A stretch of DNA of 64,000 nt from Aureibaculum marinum. Lineage in GTDB: Bacteria; Bacteroidota; Bacteroidia; Flavobacteriales; Flavobacteriaceae. Positions 1 through 8,653 of the stretch are shown piece by piece; position 1 is the first letter of the stretch, and each line of letters starts with the position of its first letter. Where the stretch lies: contig NZ_RPFJ01000002.1 in assembly GCF_003813905.1 (NCBI RefSeq), positions 310,001-374,000 of the forward strand. The letters are read 5' to 3'. The position numbers and the translations under genes were made by a program. The notes beneath the pieces were generated by a model. The model did no database searches, was not told where the DNA came from, and was given only the letters and a program-made list of their open reading frames with translations.

Positions 1-2495
1 TATTAGGATTAGAAATAGTAAAAAGAATAGGTAAAAAAACCTTAGTACTAGCTCCTACATTAACCATAAGAAATCAGTGGGAAGAAAGACTACAAAACTT
101 TTTTACAAAAGAACATTTTGAATCTGTATCTTTTGATATTAAATCATTATCAAACATTAATTTTTCTACCTATCAATCATTACACAGTTTTTATAAAACA
201 TTTAATAATAAAGATGCATATTATACTTATTTTAAAGATAATGGTATTGAAACTATAGTATTAGATGAAGCACATCATTTAAAAAGCGAATGGTGGAAAT
301 GTCTATATGAATTAAAACAAAGTTCACTATATACAGTAGTTGCACTCACAGCTACTCCTCCTTATGATAGTGAACGAACAGAACTTACTAAATACTTTCA
401 ATTGTGTGGCGAAATTGATGATGAAATTGCTACACCAGATTTGGTTAAAGAAGGCAACTTATGCCCTCATCAAGATTACGTTTATTTATCTAAACCTAGC
501 GATATAGAAATAAACTATATTGTAAACTTTAGACGTAAAATAGCAGAATTTATTGATGAGTTAAAACATGACCAAGAGTTTAAACAGTTTATATACAATC
601 ATCGTTTTTATAAAGATCCAACTGAAAATATTGATGAGTTGTATGCTAATCCTGAGTTTTTTTCTGCTATAATAATCTTCTTAAAATCATGTAATGAAAT
701 CATTCCTTTCGAAAAAATTTCCATTCTTGGTTTTGAAAAAGAAGACGAAGTTGAAATTCCAAGATTAACCAACACTTGGACAGAATTATTATTACAACAT
801 ATAATAAATGACAAGCTCAATTTACCTGAATATGAACACTACATTATAACTTTAGAAAAAAAACTAAAGAAATTAAATATATTAGACCATAATAAAGTAA
901 ATTTTATAGGCAATAATAGAATTTACAAATCACTATTTAGTAGTCCCAGTAAACTAAAAAGTATTGTAAAAATTATTAATTACGAATACAGTCACCTCGG
1001 CAACAAATTACAAAGCGTAATATTAACTGATTATATTCGTAATGAGTTTATAAATACCTCAGAAAAAGACATCAAAAATATTAATAAACTTGGAGTTGTA
1101 CCAATTTTTCAAAACTTGCGTATTTCAATTGATAACAAAAATATCCTTGCTGTTCTATCAGGGAGTTTAGTAATTATCCATGCTTCTTTACTTGGGGAAT
1201 TTTATTTAAATGAAAATACTGACTATTATACAACAAAAGCCCTTGAATGTGATAGTGAATATGTAATTATTTCAGGCAAATCAAACACAAAAAGTCGTAT
1301 GGTTGCCGCTATAACACATTTATTTGAAATAGGTAAAATTAAAATTCTTGTAGGCACAAAATCGTTGCTAGGTGAAGGCTGGGATGCTCCTAGCATTAAC
1401 ACATTAGTATTAGCTTCTTTTGTTGGATCTTTTGTTACATCAAATCAAATGCGTGGAAGAGCAATTCGCTCTCAAATTAACAACCCTTCAAAAACAGGAA
1501 ATATTTGGCATTTAGCATGTATAGACCCAACTATTGAAGACGGTGGGCGAGATTTAGAAATATTAAAACGTCGTTTTGATGCTTTTTTAGGTATTTCAAA
1601 TACAGAAGACGTTTTTATTTCTAATGGCTTTGATCGACTAGGACTTCCTAAAACCATTACACTTGAAGAGGTAGATTCCATAAATAAACAAACTTTAAAA
1701 AGTTCGAGTAATAGACATAATACCACTAAAAACTGGGAAAAAGCCATATTTAAAGGAAACAAATTAGGCAGAGAACTAAAACATTTTTTTGAGGGCAAAA
1801 AACAGTATCCAGTACAAAAGAAAATTTATTATAACGATGCTGTAAAATATGCTTTGGTTGAACTAACTATTACTCTTTCAATTTTCTTACCTGAGTTTTT
1901 ATTAAAAAATTTACATGTACTACTAAATAAAGGTATTGTATATTTTATCTATTCTATTCTAGCTTTTTTAGGACTTAATTTTGGTGTAAAAACCTATAAT
2001 GCCATAAAGTTATATTTACAATTTGGCATGATTCATAAAGACATTGAAAAAATAGCCCATGCCATTTTTGAAACTCTTTATGAATTACAGCATATAACTA
2101 CTGAAAAATCGAATATTGAAATCATTGTAACACTCTTACCTCAAGGTGATGTAACTTGCTCAATTAAAGGTGCAAATCAAATAGAAAGTAATCTATTTAT
2201 TAACGCATTAAACGAAATATTACAACCCATAGAGAATCCACGCTATCTAATTGCTAAAAACATCTGGTATCGAAAAAAATTAAGTATTCAAAATTATTTT
2301 CCCGTTCCCAAGATATTTGGAGATAAAAAAGAAAGATGCCTAATTTTTTTAAAACATTGGAGTCACCAAATGGGAAAATCTAAAATCTATTATACTCGCA
2401 ATTTAGAAGGAAGAAAAATACTAGTGAAAGCAAGGTTGTTTCACATTAGTGGAGCCAAAAAACAGGTTACAAAAAAATCTATAATTTGGAAATAA
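1..2495 (+). CDS. DEAH-box superfamily II helicase with hydrophobic C-terminal part (5' partial)
   Basis: The reading frame is open from base 3, so the true start lies outside the window; 830 residues are visible. Helicase motifs appear in order: a motif Ia-like LVLAPTLTIRNQW (bases 45-83), the DEAH box (264-275), TATPP (348-362), the motif V-like GEGWDAPS near 1372-1395 and motif VI QMRGRAIR (1446-1469). The Walker A lysine must lie upstream. The helicase core is followed by a basic linker and two long hydrophobic stretches (about bases 1840-2030), which look like a membrane hairpin, and then by about 150 residues I cannot assign. The nearest known types are the ResIII/DEAD-like ATPases of restriction and repair systems, but no nuclease motif is visible. 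The helicase call is firm; the biological role is unknown. Confidence 0.8.
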   Translation, partial: LGLEIVKRIGKKTLVLAPTLTIRNQWEERLQNFFTKEHFESVSFDIKSLSNINFSTYQSLHSFYKTFNNKDAYYTYFKDNGIETIVLDEAHHLKSEWWKCLYELKQSSLYTVVALTATPPYDSERTELTKYFQLCGEIDDEIATPDLVKEGNLCPHQDYVYLSKPSDIEINYIVNFRRKIAEFIDELKHDQEFKQFIYNHRFYKDPTENIDELYANPEFFSAIIIFLKSCNEIIPFEKISILGFEKEDEVEIPRLTNTWTELLLQHIINDKLNLPEYEHYIITLEKKLKKLNILDHNKVNFIGNNRIYKSLFSSPSKLKSIVKIINYEYSHLGNKLQSVILTDYIRNEFINTSEKDIKNINKLGVVPIFQNLRISIDNKNILAVLSGSLVIIHASLLGEFYLNENTDYYTTKALECDSEYVIISGKSNTKSRMVAAITHLFEIGKIKILVGTKSLLGEGWDAPSINTLVLASFVGSFVTSNQMRGRAIRSQINNPSKTGNIWHLACIDPTIEDGGRDLEILKRRFDAFLGISNTEDVFISNGFDRLGLPKTITLEEVDSINKQTLKSSSNRHNTTKNWEKAIFKGNKLGRELKHFFEGKKQYPVQKKIYYNDAVKYALVELTITLSIFLPEFLLKNLHVLLNKGIVYFIYSILAFLGLNFGVKTYNAIKLYLQFGMIHKDIEKIAHAIFETLYELQHITTEKSNIEIIVTLLPQGDVTCSIKGANQIESNLFINALNEILQPIENPRYLIAKNIWYRKKLSIQNYFPVPKIFGDKKERCLIFLKHWSHQMGKSKIYYTRNLEGRKILVKARLFHISGAKKQVTKKSIIWK

Positions 2496-2503
2496 GACGA
2501 CTT

Positions 2504-2530
2504 AGAGTAGTAACTCTTCAATTATTTTTT
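2504..2530 (+). terminator. Weak hairpin after the helicase gene
   Basis: A five-base-pair stem (AGAGT/ACTCT, loop AGTA) is followed after seven bases by six T. It sits just past the helicase stop codon, between two convergent genes. The stem is short, so this is only a possible terminator. Confidence 0.3.
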
Positions 2531-2575
2531 CAAATCTAAAGCAAAAATTACAATTTGATATAAAATCTTAGTCTA

Positions 2576-3478
2576 TCAAACCCAATTTTTAGGATTTTTC
2601 AATACTTTAATCAACCTTTCTTCTTCGCTATCTTTTTCTGGATGATGGTCATAAACCCATTGTACATGTGGCGGTAAACTCATTAATATACTTTCAATAC
2701 GCCCATTAGTTTTTAATCCAAATAAAGTTCCTTTATCATGTACTAAATTAAATTCTACATACCTACCTCTTCGTATTTCTTGCCAATTACGTTGAGCTTC
2801 ATCGTAGGGCAATTCTTTCCGTTTGTCTACAATAGGCACATATGCTTGTAAAAAACTATCGCCTACTTCGGTAACAAAACTGTACCAATTTTCCATAGAA
2901 AATTGATTTGTTTTTTTACAATAATCAAAAAACAAACCACCAACTCCTCTTGCCTCATTACGATGGGTATTGTAAAAATATTGATCACAACGCTCTTTAT
3001 ACTTTTTATAAAATTCTGAATTATGTTTATCGCAAGCCTGTTTACAAACTTGATGAAAATGTATTACATCTTCATCAAACAAATAATACGGTGTTAAGTC
3101 TTGCCCACCACCAAACCATGAATCTACAATATTGCCTTGTTTGTCATACATTTCAAAATACCGCCAATTGGCGTGTACCGTTGGCACAAAAGGATTTTTT
3201 GGATGCAACACCAAACTAAGTCCACATGCAAAAAAATCAGCCTCTTTCACTCTAAAATGCTCTTGCATAGTTATAGGTAATTCTCCATAAACGGCTGATA
3301 TATTAACACCTCCTTTTTCAAAAACCTCACCATTTTCTATAACTCTTGTTCTACCTCCACCTCCTTCTGGTCGTTTCCAAAAATCTTCTTTGAATTTGGC
3401 TTTACCATCAACTTCTTCAAGCTTCAAAGTAATATTATCTTGTAATTTTTGAATATAATTATAAAATTTATCTCTCAT
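2576..3478 (-). CDS. hemF: Coproporphyrinogen-III oxidase, oxygen-dependent
   Basis: HemF converts coproporphyrinogen III to protoporphyrinogen IX by two oxidative decarboxylations that need O2, so the organism can respire aerobically. The 300-residue length is normal for the family. Family blocks are all present: NISAVYGELP (59-68), the HPKNPFVPTVHANWRYFE block with conserved His92 and His102, WFGGGQDLTPYYLF (121-134), the YNTHRNEARGVGG block (169-181), and the C-terminal RRGRYVEFNLVHDKGT. It is the last gene of the minus-strand haem cluster, 74 bases beyond a decayed acetyltransferase gene. No oxygen-independent hemN is present in the window. Confidence 0.96.
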   Translation of the reverse strand: MRDKFYNYIQKLQDNITLKLEEVDGKAKFKEDFWKRPEGGGGRTRVIENGEVFEKGGVNISAVYGELPITMQEHFRVKEADFFACGLSLVLHPKNPFVPTVHANWRYFEMYDKQGNIVDSWFGGGQDLTPYYLFDEDVIHFHQVCKQACDKHNSEFYKKYKERCDQYFYNTHRNEARGVGGLFFDYCKKTNQFSMENWYSFVTEVGDSFLQAYVPIVDKRKELPYDEAQRNWQEIRRGRYVEFNLVHDKGTLFGLKTNGRIESILMSLPPHVQWVYDHHPEKDSEEERLIKVLKNPKNWV

Positions 3479-3552
3479 TTTAAACTCGTTAGATTTTTAC
3501 TCTTTAAGCATTATACAAATAGTTAATAAATACCTATTAAAACACTATTATT

Positions 3553-3806
3553 TTAGACATTACTAACCAACTCATACAATTCCATATCAATCGGTTGTTC
3601 ACCAACAGGAGTAAACTCATTCTTAAGTGTTTTAATCCATTTATACACACACTTTTCTGCTACTCGAACACTTGGTATATTGCTTTTATGCGTAACGATT
3701 CGCAGTGTTTTTAGTCCCAATGATTTGAAAGCATAATTAGACAAATATTACAAGCATCTTCATTCTTAATTGGATTAATTTCATAAGTATCAAACTGAGC
3801 AATCAC
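3553..3806 (-). pseudogene. GNAT (RimJ/RimL-like) acetyltransferase remnant
   Basis: Two pieces of one GNAT protein lie in different frames. The N-terminal piece (3806 down to about 3725) reads VIAQFDTYEINPIKNEDA and runs into a stop a few codons later. The C-terminal piece (3744-3553, 63 codons) reads LSNYAFKSLGLKTLRIV and continues to a normal-looking end containing the acetyl-CoA fold residues NIPSVRVAEK. The first piece resembles the start and the second the last third of a protein of about 180 residues. Roughly 90-100 middle codons, including the acetyl-CoA P-loop, are missing, and the frame shifts at the join. A Val replaces the usual Gly in the EKCVYKW segment. I read it as a gene inactivated by an internal deletion. 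Confidence 0.72.
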
Positions 3807-4561
3807 TAAACTGTTTTTTTATTATTTATTAATGAAACTGTTCCAATTGAAGCAGCTGTAACCGAAAAAGGGAGAACTAAGATTACCCCAACAACTGGAA
3901 TCATCAAAAATAACATAAAAATAACACCATTACCAATAGCAAAACCTTTATTTTTCCTTACAAAATCAATACTATCTTTATAATTAAAATGTCTCTCTAA
4001 AGTGTAGTCTATATTTCCAAACCCGGCATAGTATGCTTGAATTAAAAATAATAATACTGTAGTAAAAATATTAATTATAGGAATAAAGCTCAATAACAAA
4101 ATAGGAATAGTAAAAAGCAATTCTTTACCTAAATTTCGTAGATTAATTCTAATTCCTCTCCAGAGTTGATTGCTAAAACTTGTAGTTCTATGATGGTGAA
4201 GTTCTGAAGGTTGCACACCAGAAAAATGAGCTTCAATTCTTTCAGAAACAGGACTCATAAATGGAGCTGACAATGCCATAATAATGTGTTTATATAAAAT
4301 TAACCCTAACACAACAATCGTTAAACCACCTATAACATTACTTATAGTAGTAAATACTTCTTTACCCCAATTCCATCGCCAAATTTTAGTAATATAATAT
4401 CCAATATCATCTGACAAACCATACGCTAAAAAACCAATAATTATAGCTGTTACAATACTTATTAAAATAGGAATAAAAAAAAACTTCCAAAGTTTTAATT
4501 CAGAAATAAGTCCAAATGACTGCGTGTAGTTTTGTATGCTTTTAAAAATATTTTTAATCAT
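3806..4561 (-). CDS. EI24/CysZ-like integral membrane protein
   Basis: This 251-residue protein has about four to five hydrophobic segments (near residues 27-50, 75-97, 145-185 and 205-235) and an NHIIMALSAPFMSPVSERIE-like block that is typical of the EI24 (etoposide-induced 2.4) family, whose bacterial member CysZ takes up sulfate. There are no cysteine-biosynthesis genes nearby, so sulfate transport is not supported by context. It follows the DUF6973-like gene by 25 bases in the haem operon, and its stop overlaps the first base of the acetyltransferase remnant. Family assignment is probable; the substrate is unknown. Confidence 0.75.
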   Translation of the reverse strand: MIKNIFKSIQNYTQSFGLISELKLWKFFFIPILISIVTAIIIGFLAYGLSDDIGYYITKIWRWNWGKEVFTTISNVIGGLTIVVLGLILYKHIIMALSAPFMSPVSERIEAHFSGVQPSELHHHRTTSFSNQLWRGIRINLRNLGKELLFTIPILLLSFIPIINIFTTVLLFLIQAYYAGFGNIDYTLERHFNYKDSIDFVRKNKGFAIGNGVIFMLFLMIPVVGVILVLPFSVTAASIGTVSLINNKKTV

Positions 4562-4586
4562 TTACTGGATAAATAAATTATAAAAA

Positions 4587-5084
4587 TTAATCTTCGAGTT
4601 TTTCAATGAATACTAGATCATTATTATACTTTTTTATATCATCCACAGAATACACCATTTTAGCCTCTTCTACTTTTTCAAGTAAAACATCTACAAACTG
4701 CTGTGTAGTTCTCTCATCATTTTGAATAAAAATTTTTCTACCTACATGATTGTTATGGCTATCCATTTCTCTTTCTAGAGGTTCATTAGGAGAAAATTTT
4801 TCGTGCCAATCTGTTACTTTTTGGGCAAACCGAATAGCTTTTCTAGTATTGCCACGCCATTTAGAACATTTTTTAGCAATTAAGATATTCCACAAAGCAT
4901 GTCTAAAAGCATTAGTTACATTATTTTTATGATGCTTTTTGTCATAATATTCATCAGAAATTTTTACAGTTTCATAAGTTGCTAAAAAAGTAGGAACCAA
5001 ATTTAACGGGTGCCTTATAAATAAAAGGATAAATGACCAAGCATTACCCTTATTTATTAATTTTATAAAACCTGACTTATCCAT
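4587..5084 (-). CDS. DUF6973-like conserved protein
   Basis: The 165-residue protein carries an NAFRHALWN motif, a WHEKF segment and MDSHNNHVGR. This conserved histidine pattern is seen in the DUF6973 family of Bacteroidota. The function of the family is not known to me; the spaced His and Asp residues could bind a metal, which is inference. The start is two bases past the hemE stop, so the gene is probably translationally coupled to hemE. Apart from one mildly hydrophobic stretch near residues 15-35 there is no clear membrane segment. Confidence 0.65.
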   Translation of the reverse strand: MDKSGFIKLINKGNAWSFILLFIRHPLNLVPTFLATYETVKISDEYYDKKHHKNNVTNAFRHALWNILIAKKCSKWRGNTRKAIRFAQKVTDWHEKFSPNEPLEREMDSHNNHVGRKIFIQNDERTTQQFVDVLLEKVEEAKMVYSVDDIKKYNNDLVFIEKLED

Positions 5085-5086
5085 TA

Positions 5087-6109
5087 CTATTTATACTCTT
5101 TTACGGCATCAATAAATGCTTTGACATTATCTAGAGGTATATTAGGTAGAATACCATGCCCTAAATTCACTATATATTTGTCTTTGCCAAATTCATTTAT
5201 CATTTGATGTACCATTTTTTTTATTGTAACAGGTGGAGACAATAACCTAGATGGATCAAAATTTCCTTGAAGTGTAATATTTCCGCCAGATAAATAACGT
5301 GCATTTTTCGGTGTAATTGTCCAATCAACTCCAATTGCACTAACGTTAGATTTTGCCATTTCTTCTAAAGCAAACCAACAGCCTTTACCAAAAGCAATAA
5401 CAGGTGCTTCATCTTTCAAGGCCTCAACAATCTGATTAATATATCGCCAAGAGAACTCTTGATAATCCGTTGGAGATAGCATACCTCCCCAAGAATCAAA
5501 AATCTGTACAACATCAACCCCTGCTTTTACTTTAGCTTTTAAATAAGCAATAGTTGTATCTGTAATTTTTTGTAACAATTGATGTGCAGCCTGAGGTTGC
5601 GTAAAACAAAACTCTTTCGCTTTATCAAAATTCTTACTACCTTGACCTTGAACCACATAACAAAGTATGGTCCAAGGCGAACCTGCAAAACCTATTAGAG
5701 GAACTTCGTTACTCAATAGCTCTTTAGTAGCTTTAATTGCTTGCATTACATAGTCCAATTCTACGTTAACATCAGGTACAATTACCTCATCTACGCCTTT
5801 TTGACTTCTAACAGGATTGGGTAAATATGGCCCAAAATTAGGTTTCATTTCTACCTCAATATTCATGGCCTGCGGTATTACCAGAATATCAGAAAATAAA
5901 ATAGCAGCATCCATTCCAAACCTCCTTATCGGTTGCACTGTTATTTCACTTGCCAATTCTGGAGTACGACATCTAGTAAAGAAATCATATTTTTCACGAA
6001 TAGCAATAAATTCAGGTAAATACCTTCCAGCTTGACGCATCATCCAAACAGGTGGACGTTCAACAGTTTCGCCTTTTAAGGCTCTTAAAAATAGGTCGTT
6101 TTTAATCAT
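5087..6109 (-). CDS. hemE: Uroporphyrinogen decarboxylase
   Basis: HemE removes the four acetate carboxyls of uroporphyrinogen III to give coproporphyrinogen III. At 340 residues it has the usual family length. The signature [17 protein letters not shown] contains the substrate-binding Arg25 and Arg29, and FSDILVIP contains the conserved Asp74. The [16 protein letters not shown] block and the closing [15 protein letters not shown] segment are also family hallmarks. It lies between hemL (63-base gap) and the DUF6973-like gene (2-base gap) in the haem operon. Confidence 0.97.
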   Translation of the reverse strand: MIKNDLFLRALKGETVERPPVWMMRQAGRYLPEFIAIREKYDFFTRCRTPELASEITVQPIRRFGMDAAILFSDILVIPQAMNIEVEMKPNFGPYLPNPVRSQKGVDEVIVPDVNVELDYVMQAIKATKELLSNEVPLIGFAGSPWTILCYVVQGQGSKNFDKAKEFCFTQPQAAHQLLQKITDTTIAYLKAKVKAGVDVVQIFDSWGGMLSPTDYQEFSWRYINQIVEALKDEAPVIAFGKGCWFALEEMAKSNVSAIGVDWTITPKNARYLSGGNITLQGNFDPSRLLSPPVTIKKMVHQMINEFGKDKYIVNLGHGILPNIPLDNVKAFIDAVKEYK

Positions 6110-6172
6110 TTTACAAATGGAGACTAAACCATACAGTTAAAAAAACATATGGTATATTTAAATAATTAGGGT

Positions 6173-7468
6173 TTATTTTAAATTCTTTGCCACAGCTTTC
6201 ATGGCTTTATCAATTGCTTTTTCAGTTTTTTCAAGGTCTTTTTCACTTAAAGAAGATGATAAAAACCAGGCCTCAAATTGTGATGGCGGTAAAAATATAC
6301 CACTATTTATCATTTCCCAGAAAAAAACAGCAAACTTTTCAGTATCAGATTGTTGTGCTTCTTCAAAATTAGTAACCTTACCTTTTGTAAAAAAAGGATT
6401 AATCATAGAGCCAAATCTATTTACAACAATATCTATATTATGTTTATTAGCTTTTTCTAATAACGTATTTTCCAACCACAATGCTACTTCCTCAAATTTT
6501 TGATATGGATTTTGTTTTTTTAATTCTGTTAATGTAGCTATTCCTGCTGCCATAGCAATTGGATTTCCACTAAGAGTTCCTGCTTGATACATACCACCTA
6601 AAGGTGCAACCATTTCCATAATTTCATTTCTTGCTCCATAAGCTCCTACAGGAAAACCTCCACCAATTACTTTACCTAAACATGTAATATCTGCTTCAAC
6701 CCCTAATACTTCTTGTGCTCCACCAAATTTTGAACGGAAGCCAGTCATTACCTCATCAATTATTAACAAGGCATTCTTTGAATGCAAATAATCTTTTAAC
6801 TCCTTTAAAAAATTCTCTTGCGGCAATACCACTCCCATATTTCCGGCAATAGGTTCTATAATAACACCAGCAATATCATCATGCTTATCAAAATGAGCTT
6901 TTACACTATCGATATCATTGTAATTAGCAATTAAGGTATTTTTAACAGCACCTTCTGGAACACCTTTACTTCCTGGTAAACTTAAGGTTGCTAATCCTGA
7001 ACCTGCAGCAACCAATAAGGCATCGGAATGACCGTGATAACAACCTGAAAACTTAATAATTTTATCTTTTCCTGTATATGCTCTTGCTAAACGTAAAGCA
7101 CTTAATACCGCTTCTGTACCTGAATTTACAAAGCGTACCTTGTCAATTCCCGTAAAAGCATCACATACAATTTTAGCTAATTTTATCTCATTTTTTGTAG
7201 AAGCTCCAAAAGTATATCCATTTTTTAAAGCTTTTTTTATTGCTTTTTCTACTTTTTTATGTCTGTGTCCCAAAATCATTGGCCCATAAGACAATACATA
7301 ATCTATATATTTATTAGCGTCAACATCTACAATTTTAGAACCTTTGGCCTTTTTAATAAATAACGGATTACCTCCCACAGAAGCAAAAGCCCTAACTGGT
7401 GAATTTACAGCACCAACTAGATGTTTTAACCCTTTTTGATATAGTTTTTCTGAATTTTTATGATTCAT
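6173..7468 (-). CDS. hemL: Glutamate-1-semialdehyde 2,1-aminomutase
   Basis: HemL is a PLP enzyme that isomerises glutamate-1-semialdehyde to 5-aminolevulinate in the C5 pathway. The 431-residue protein starts with the family block LVGAVNSPVRAFASVGG, contains NSGTEAVLSALRLARA, the YHGHSDALL motif, IIDEVMTGFR and the Schiff-base lysine Lys266 in CLGKVIGGGFPVGAYG. The partner enzyme HemA is encoded in the same operon, which makes a complete C5 route to 5-aminolevulinate. Confidence 0.97.
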   Translation of the reverse strand: MNHKNSEKLYQKGLKHLVGAVNSPVRAFASVGGNPLFIKKAKGSKIVDVDANKYIDYVLSYGPMILGHRHKKVEKAIKKALKNGYTFGASTKNEIKLAKIVCDAFTGIDKVRFVNSGTEAVLSALRLARAYTGKDKIIKFSGCYHGHSDALLVAAGSGLATLSLPGSKGVPEGAVKNTLIANYNDIDSVKAHFDKHDDIAGVIIEPIAGNMGVVLPQENFLKELKDYLHSKNALLIIDEVMTGFRSKFGGAQEVLGVEADITCLGKVIGGGFPVGAYGARNEIMEMVAPLGGMYQAGTLSGNPIAMAAGIATLTELKKQNPYQKFEEVALWLENTLLEKANKHNIDIVVNRFGSMINPFFTKGKVTNFEEAQQSDTEKFAVFFWEMINSGIFLPPSQFEAWFLSSSLSEKDLEKTEKAIDKAMKAVAKNLK

Positions 7469-7597
7469 TTTTTAATAATTATTTCTACAAAATTAGGAAT
7501 CTAATTAGTTTCTATTCTAATTTCTTCCCGAATGTTCCCAAATTGGGGATTTACTCAACGTTATGCCTCTCAATGGTTATAAAAGACATAAAAATTT

Positions 7598-8560
7598 TTA
7601 TTTTGACAATAATTTTGCAACTTCTTTAGCAAAGTAAGTTATAATTATATTTGCACCTGCTCTTTTCATTGAGAGCAAGCTTTCCATCATAACTTTTTCC
7701 TCATCAATCCATCCTTGCTGACCTGCAGCTTTTATCATAGCATATTCACCACTAACGTTATAACACGCTATTGGTCTATCAAAATTATTTTTTAAATCGC
7801 GAATTATATCTAAATAAGATAATGCTGGTTTTACCATAAGTATATCAGCCCCTTCAGCATCATCAAAAGTTGCTTTTCTAAGAGCTTCATCTCTATTTGC
7901 AGCATCCATTTGATAGGTTTTACGATCTCCAAAACTTGGAGCTGAATCTGCCGCATCCCTAAAAGGTCCATAAAAAGCTGAAGCATATTTTACAGAATAT
8001 GCCATTATAGGCAAGTTAGAAAAACCAGTATTGTCTAACGCCTCACGTATCATTGCAATAGTGCCATCCATCATACCGGATGGTGCAATCATATCTGCTC
8101 CTGCTTTCGCATGTGAAATAGATTGTTTTGCTATATTTACTAGAGTGGCATCATTATCTACATCATTATGATGTAAAATTCCACAATGACCATGCGATGT
8201 ATATTCGCAAAAGCACACATCTGTGATTACATATAAACTGGGATAATGTTTTTTAATAAAACGAATAGCCTTTTGAATAATACCTTGATCGTTCCATGTT
8301 TCTGTTCCTTCATCATCTTTCTTTGAAGGAATGCCAAATAATAAAACAGCGGGAATATTTAACGCAGTAACCTCATCCAACTCTTTAGATATTCTATCTA
8401 AAGAGAACCGTTTTATACCAGGCATAGAAACAATGTCATTTTCAATATTTTCACCCTCTTCAATAAATAATGGGTAAATTAAATCATCAACAGAAAGTTT
8501 AGTTTCCCTAACTAATCTGCGAATATTTTCTGACTTTCTAAGTCTTCGTGTTCTGTACAT
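7598..8560 (-). CDS. hemB: Delta-aminolevulinic acid dehydratase (porphobilinogen synthase)
   Basis: HemB condenses two 5-aminolevulinates into porphobilinogen. The 320-residue protein has the zinc-type active-site triad Cys116, Cys118 and Cys126 in [16 protein letters not shown], and the two Schiff-base lysines Lys191 ([16 protein letters not shown]) and Lys244 ([11 protein letters not shown]). The Cys triad indicates a zinc-dependent rather than a purely Mg-dependent enzyme. A good -10-like element (8615-8622) in the 93-base gap to hemC-hemD may give an additional start point. Confidence 0.97.
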   Translation of the reverse strand: MYRTRRLRKSENIRRLVRETKLSVDDLIYPLFIEEGENIENDIVSMPGIKRFSLDRISKELDEVTALNIPAVLLFGIPSKKDDEGTETWNDQGIIQKAIRFIKKHYPSLYVITDVCFCEYTSHGHCGILHHNDVDNDATLVNIAKQSISHAKAGADMIAPSGMMDGTIAMIREALDNTGFSNLPIMAYSVKYASAFYGPFRDAADSAPSFGDRKTYQMDAANRDEALRKATFDDAEGADILMVKPALSYLDIIRDLKNNFDRPIACYNVSGEYAMIKAAGQQGWIDEEKVMMESLLSMKRAGANIIITYFAKEVAKLLSK

Positions 8561-8614
8561 AATACTTTATTTTCTTTGCTTTTTAAAAACAGCAATTTAT
8601 TTAAACGTAGTACA

Positions 8615-8622
8615 CAAAGTTA
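8615..8622 (-). promoter_or_regulatory. Possible internal promoter before hemB
   Basis: On the minus strand the bases read TAACTTTG, an exact match to the Bacteroidota -7 consensus TAnnTTTG, about 55 bases before hemB. I see no matching TTG/TTTG element at 17-23 bases upstream, so it is weakly supported. Confidence 0.3.
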
Positions 8623-8653
8623 TAAGATAAATGCCTTGTCAGTAATAATTCTT

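Noticed and set aside
1472-1798. 108-codon open frame antisense to the helicase gene
   Set aside because: It lies opposite helicase motif VI and shows no homology pattern of its own.
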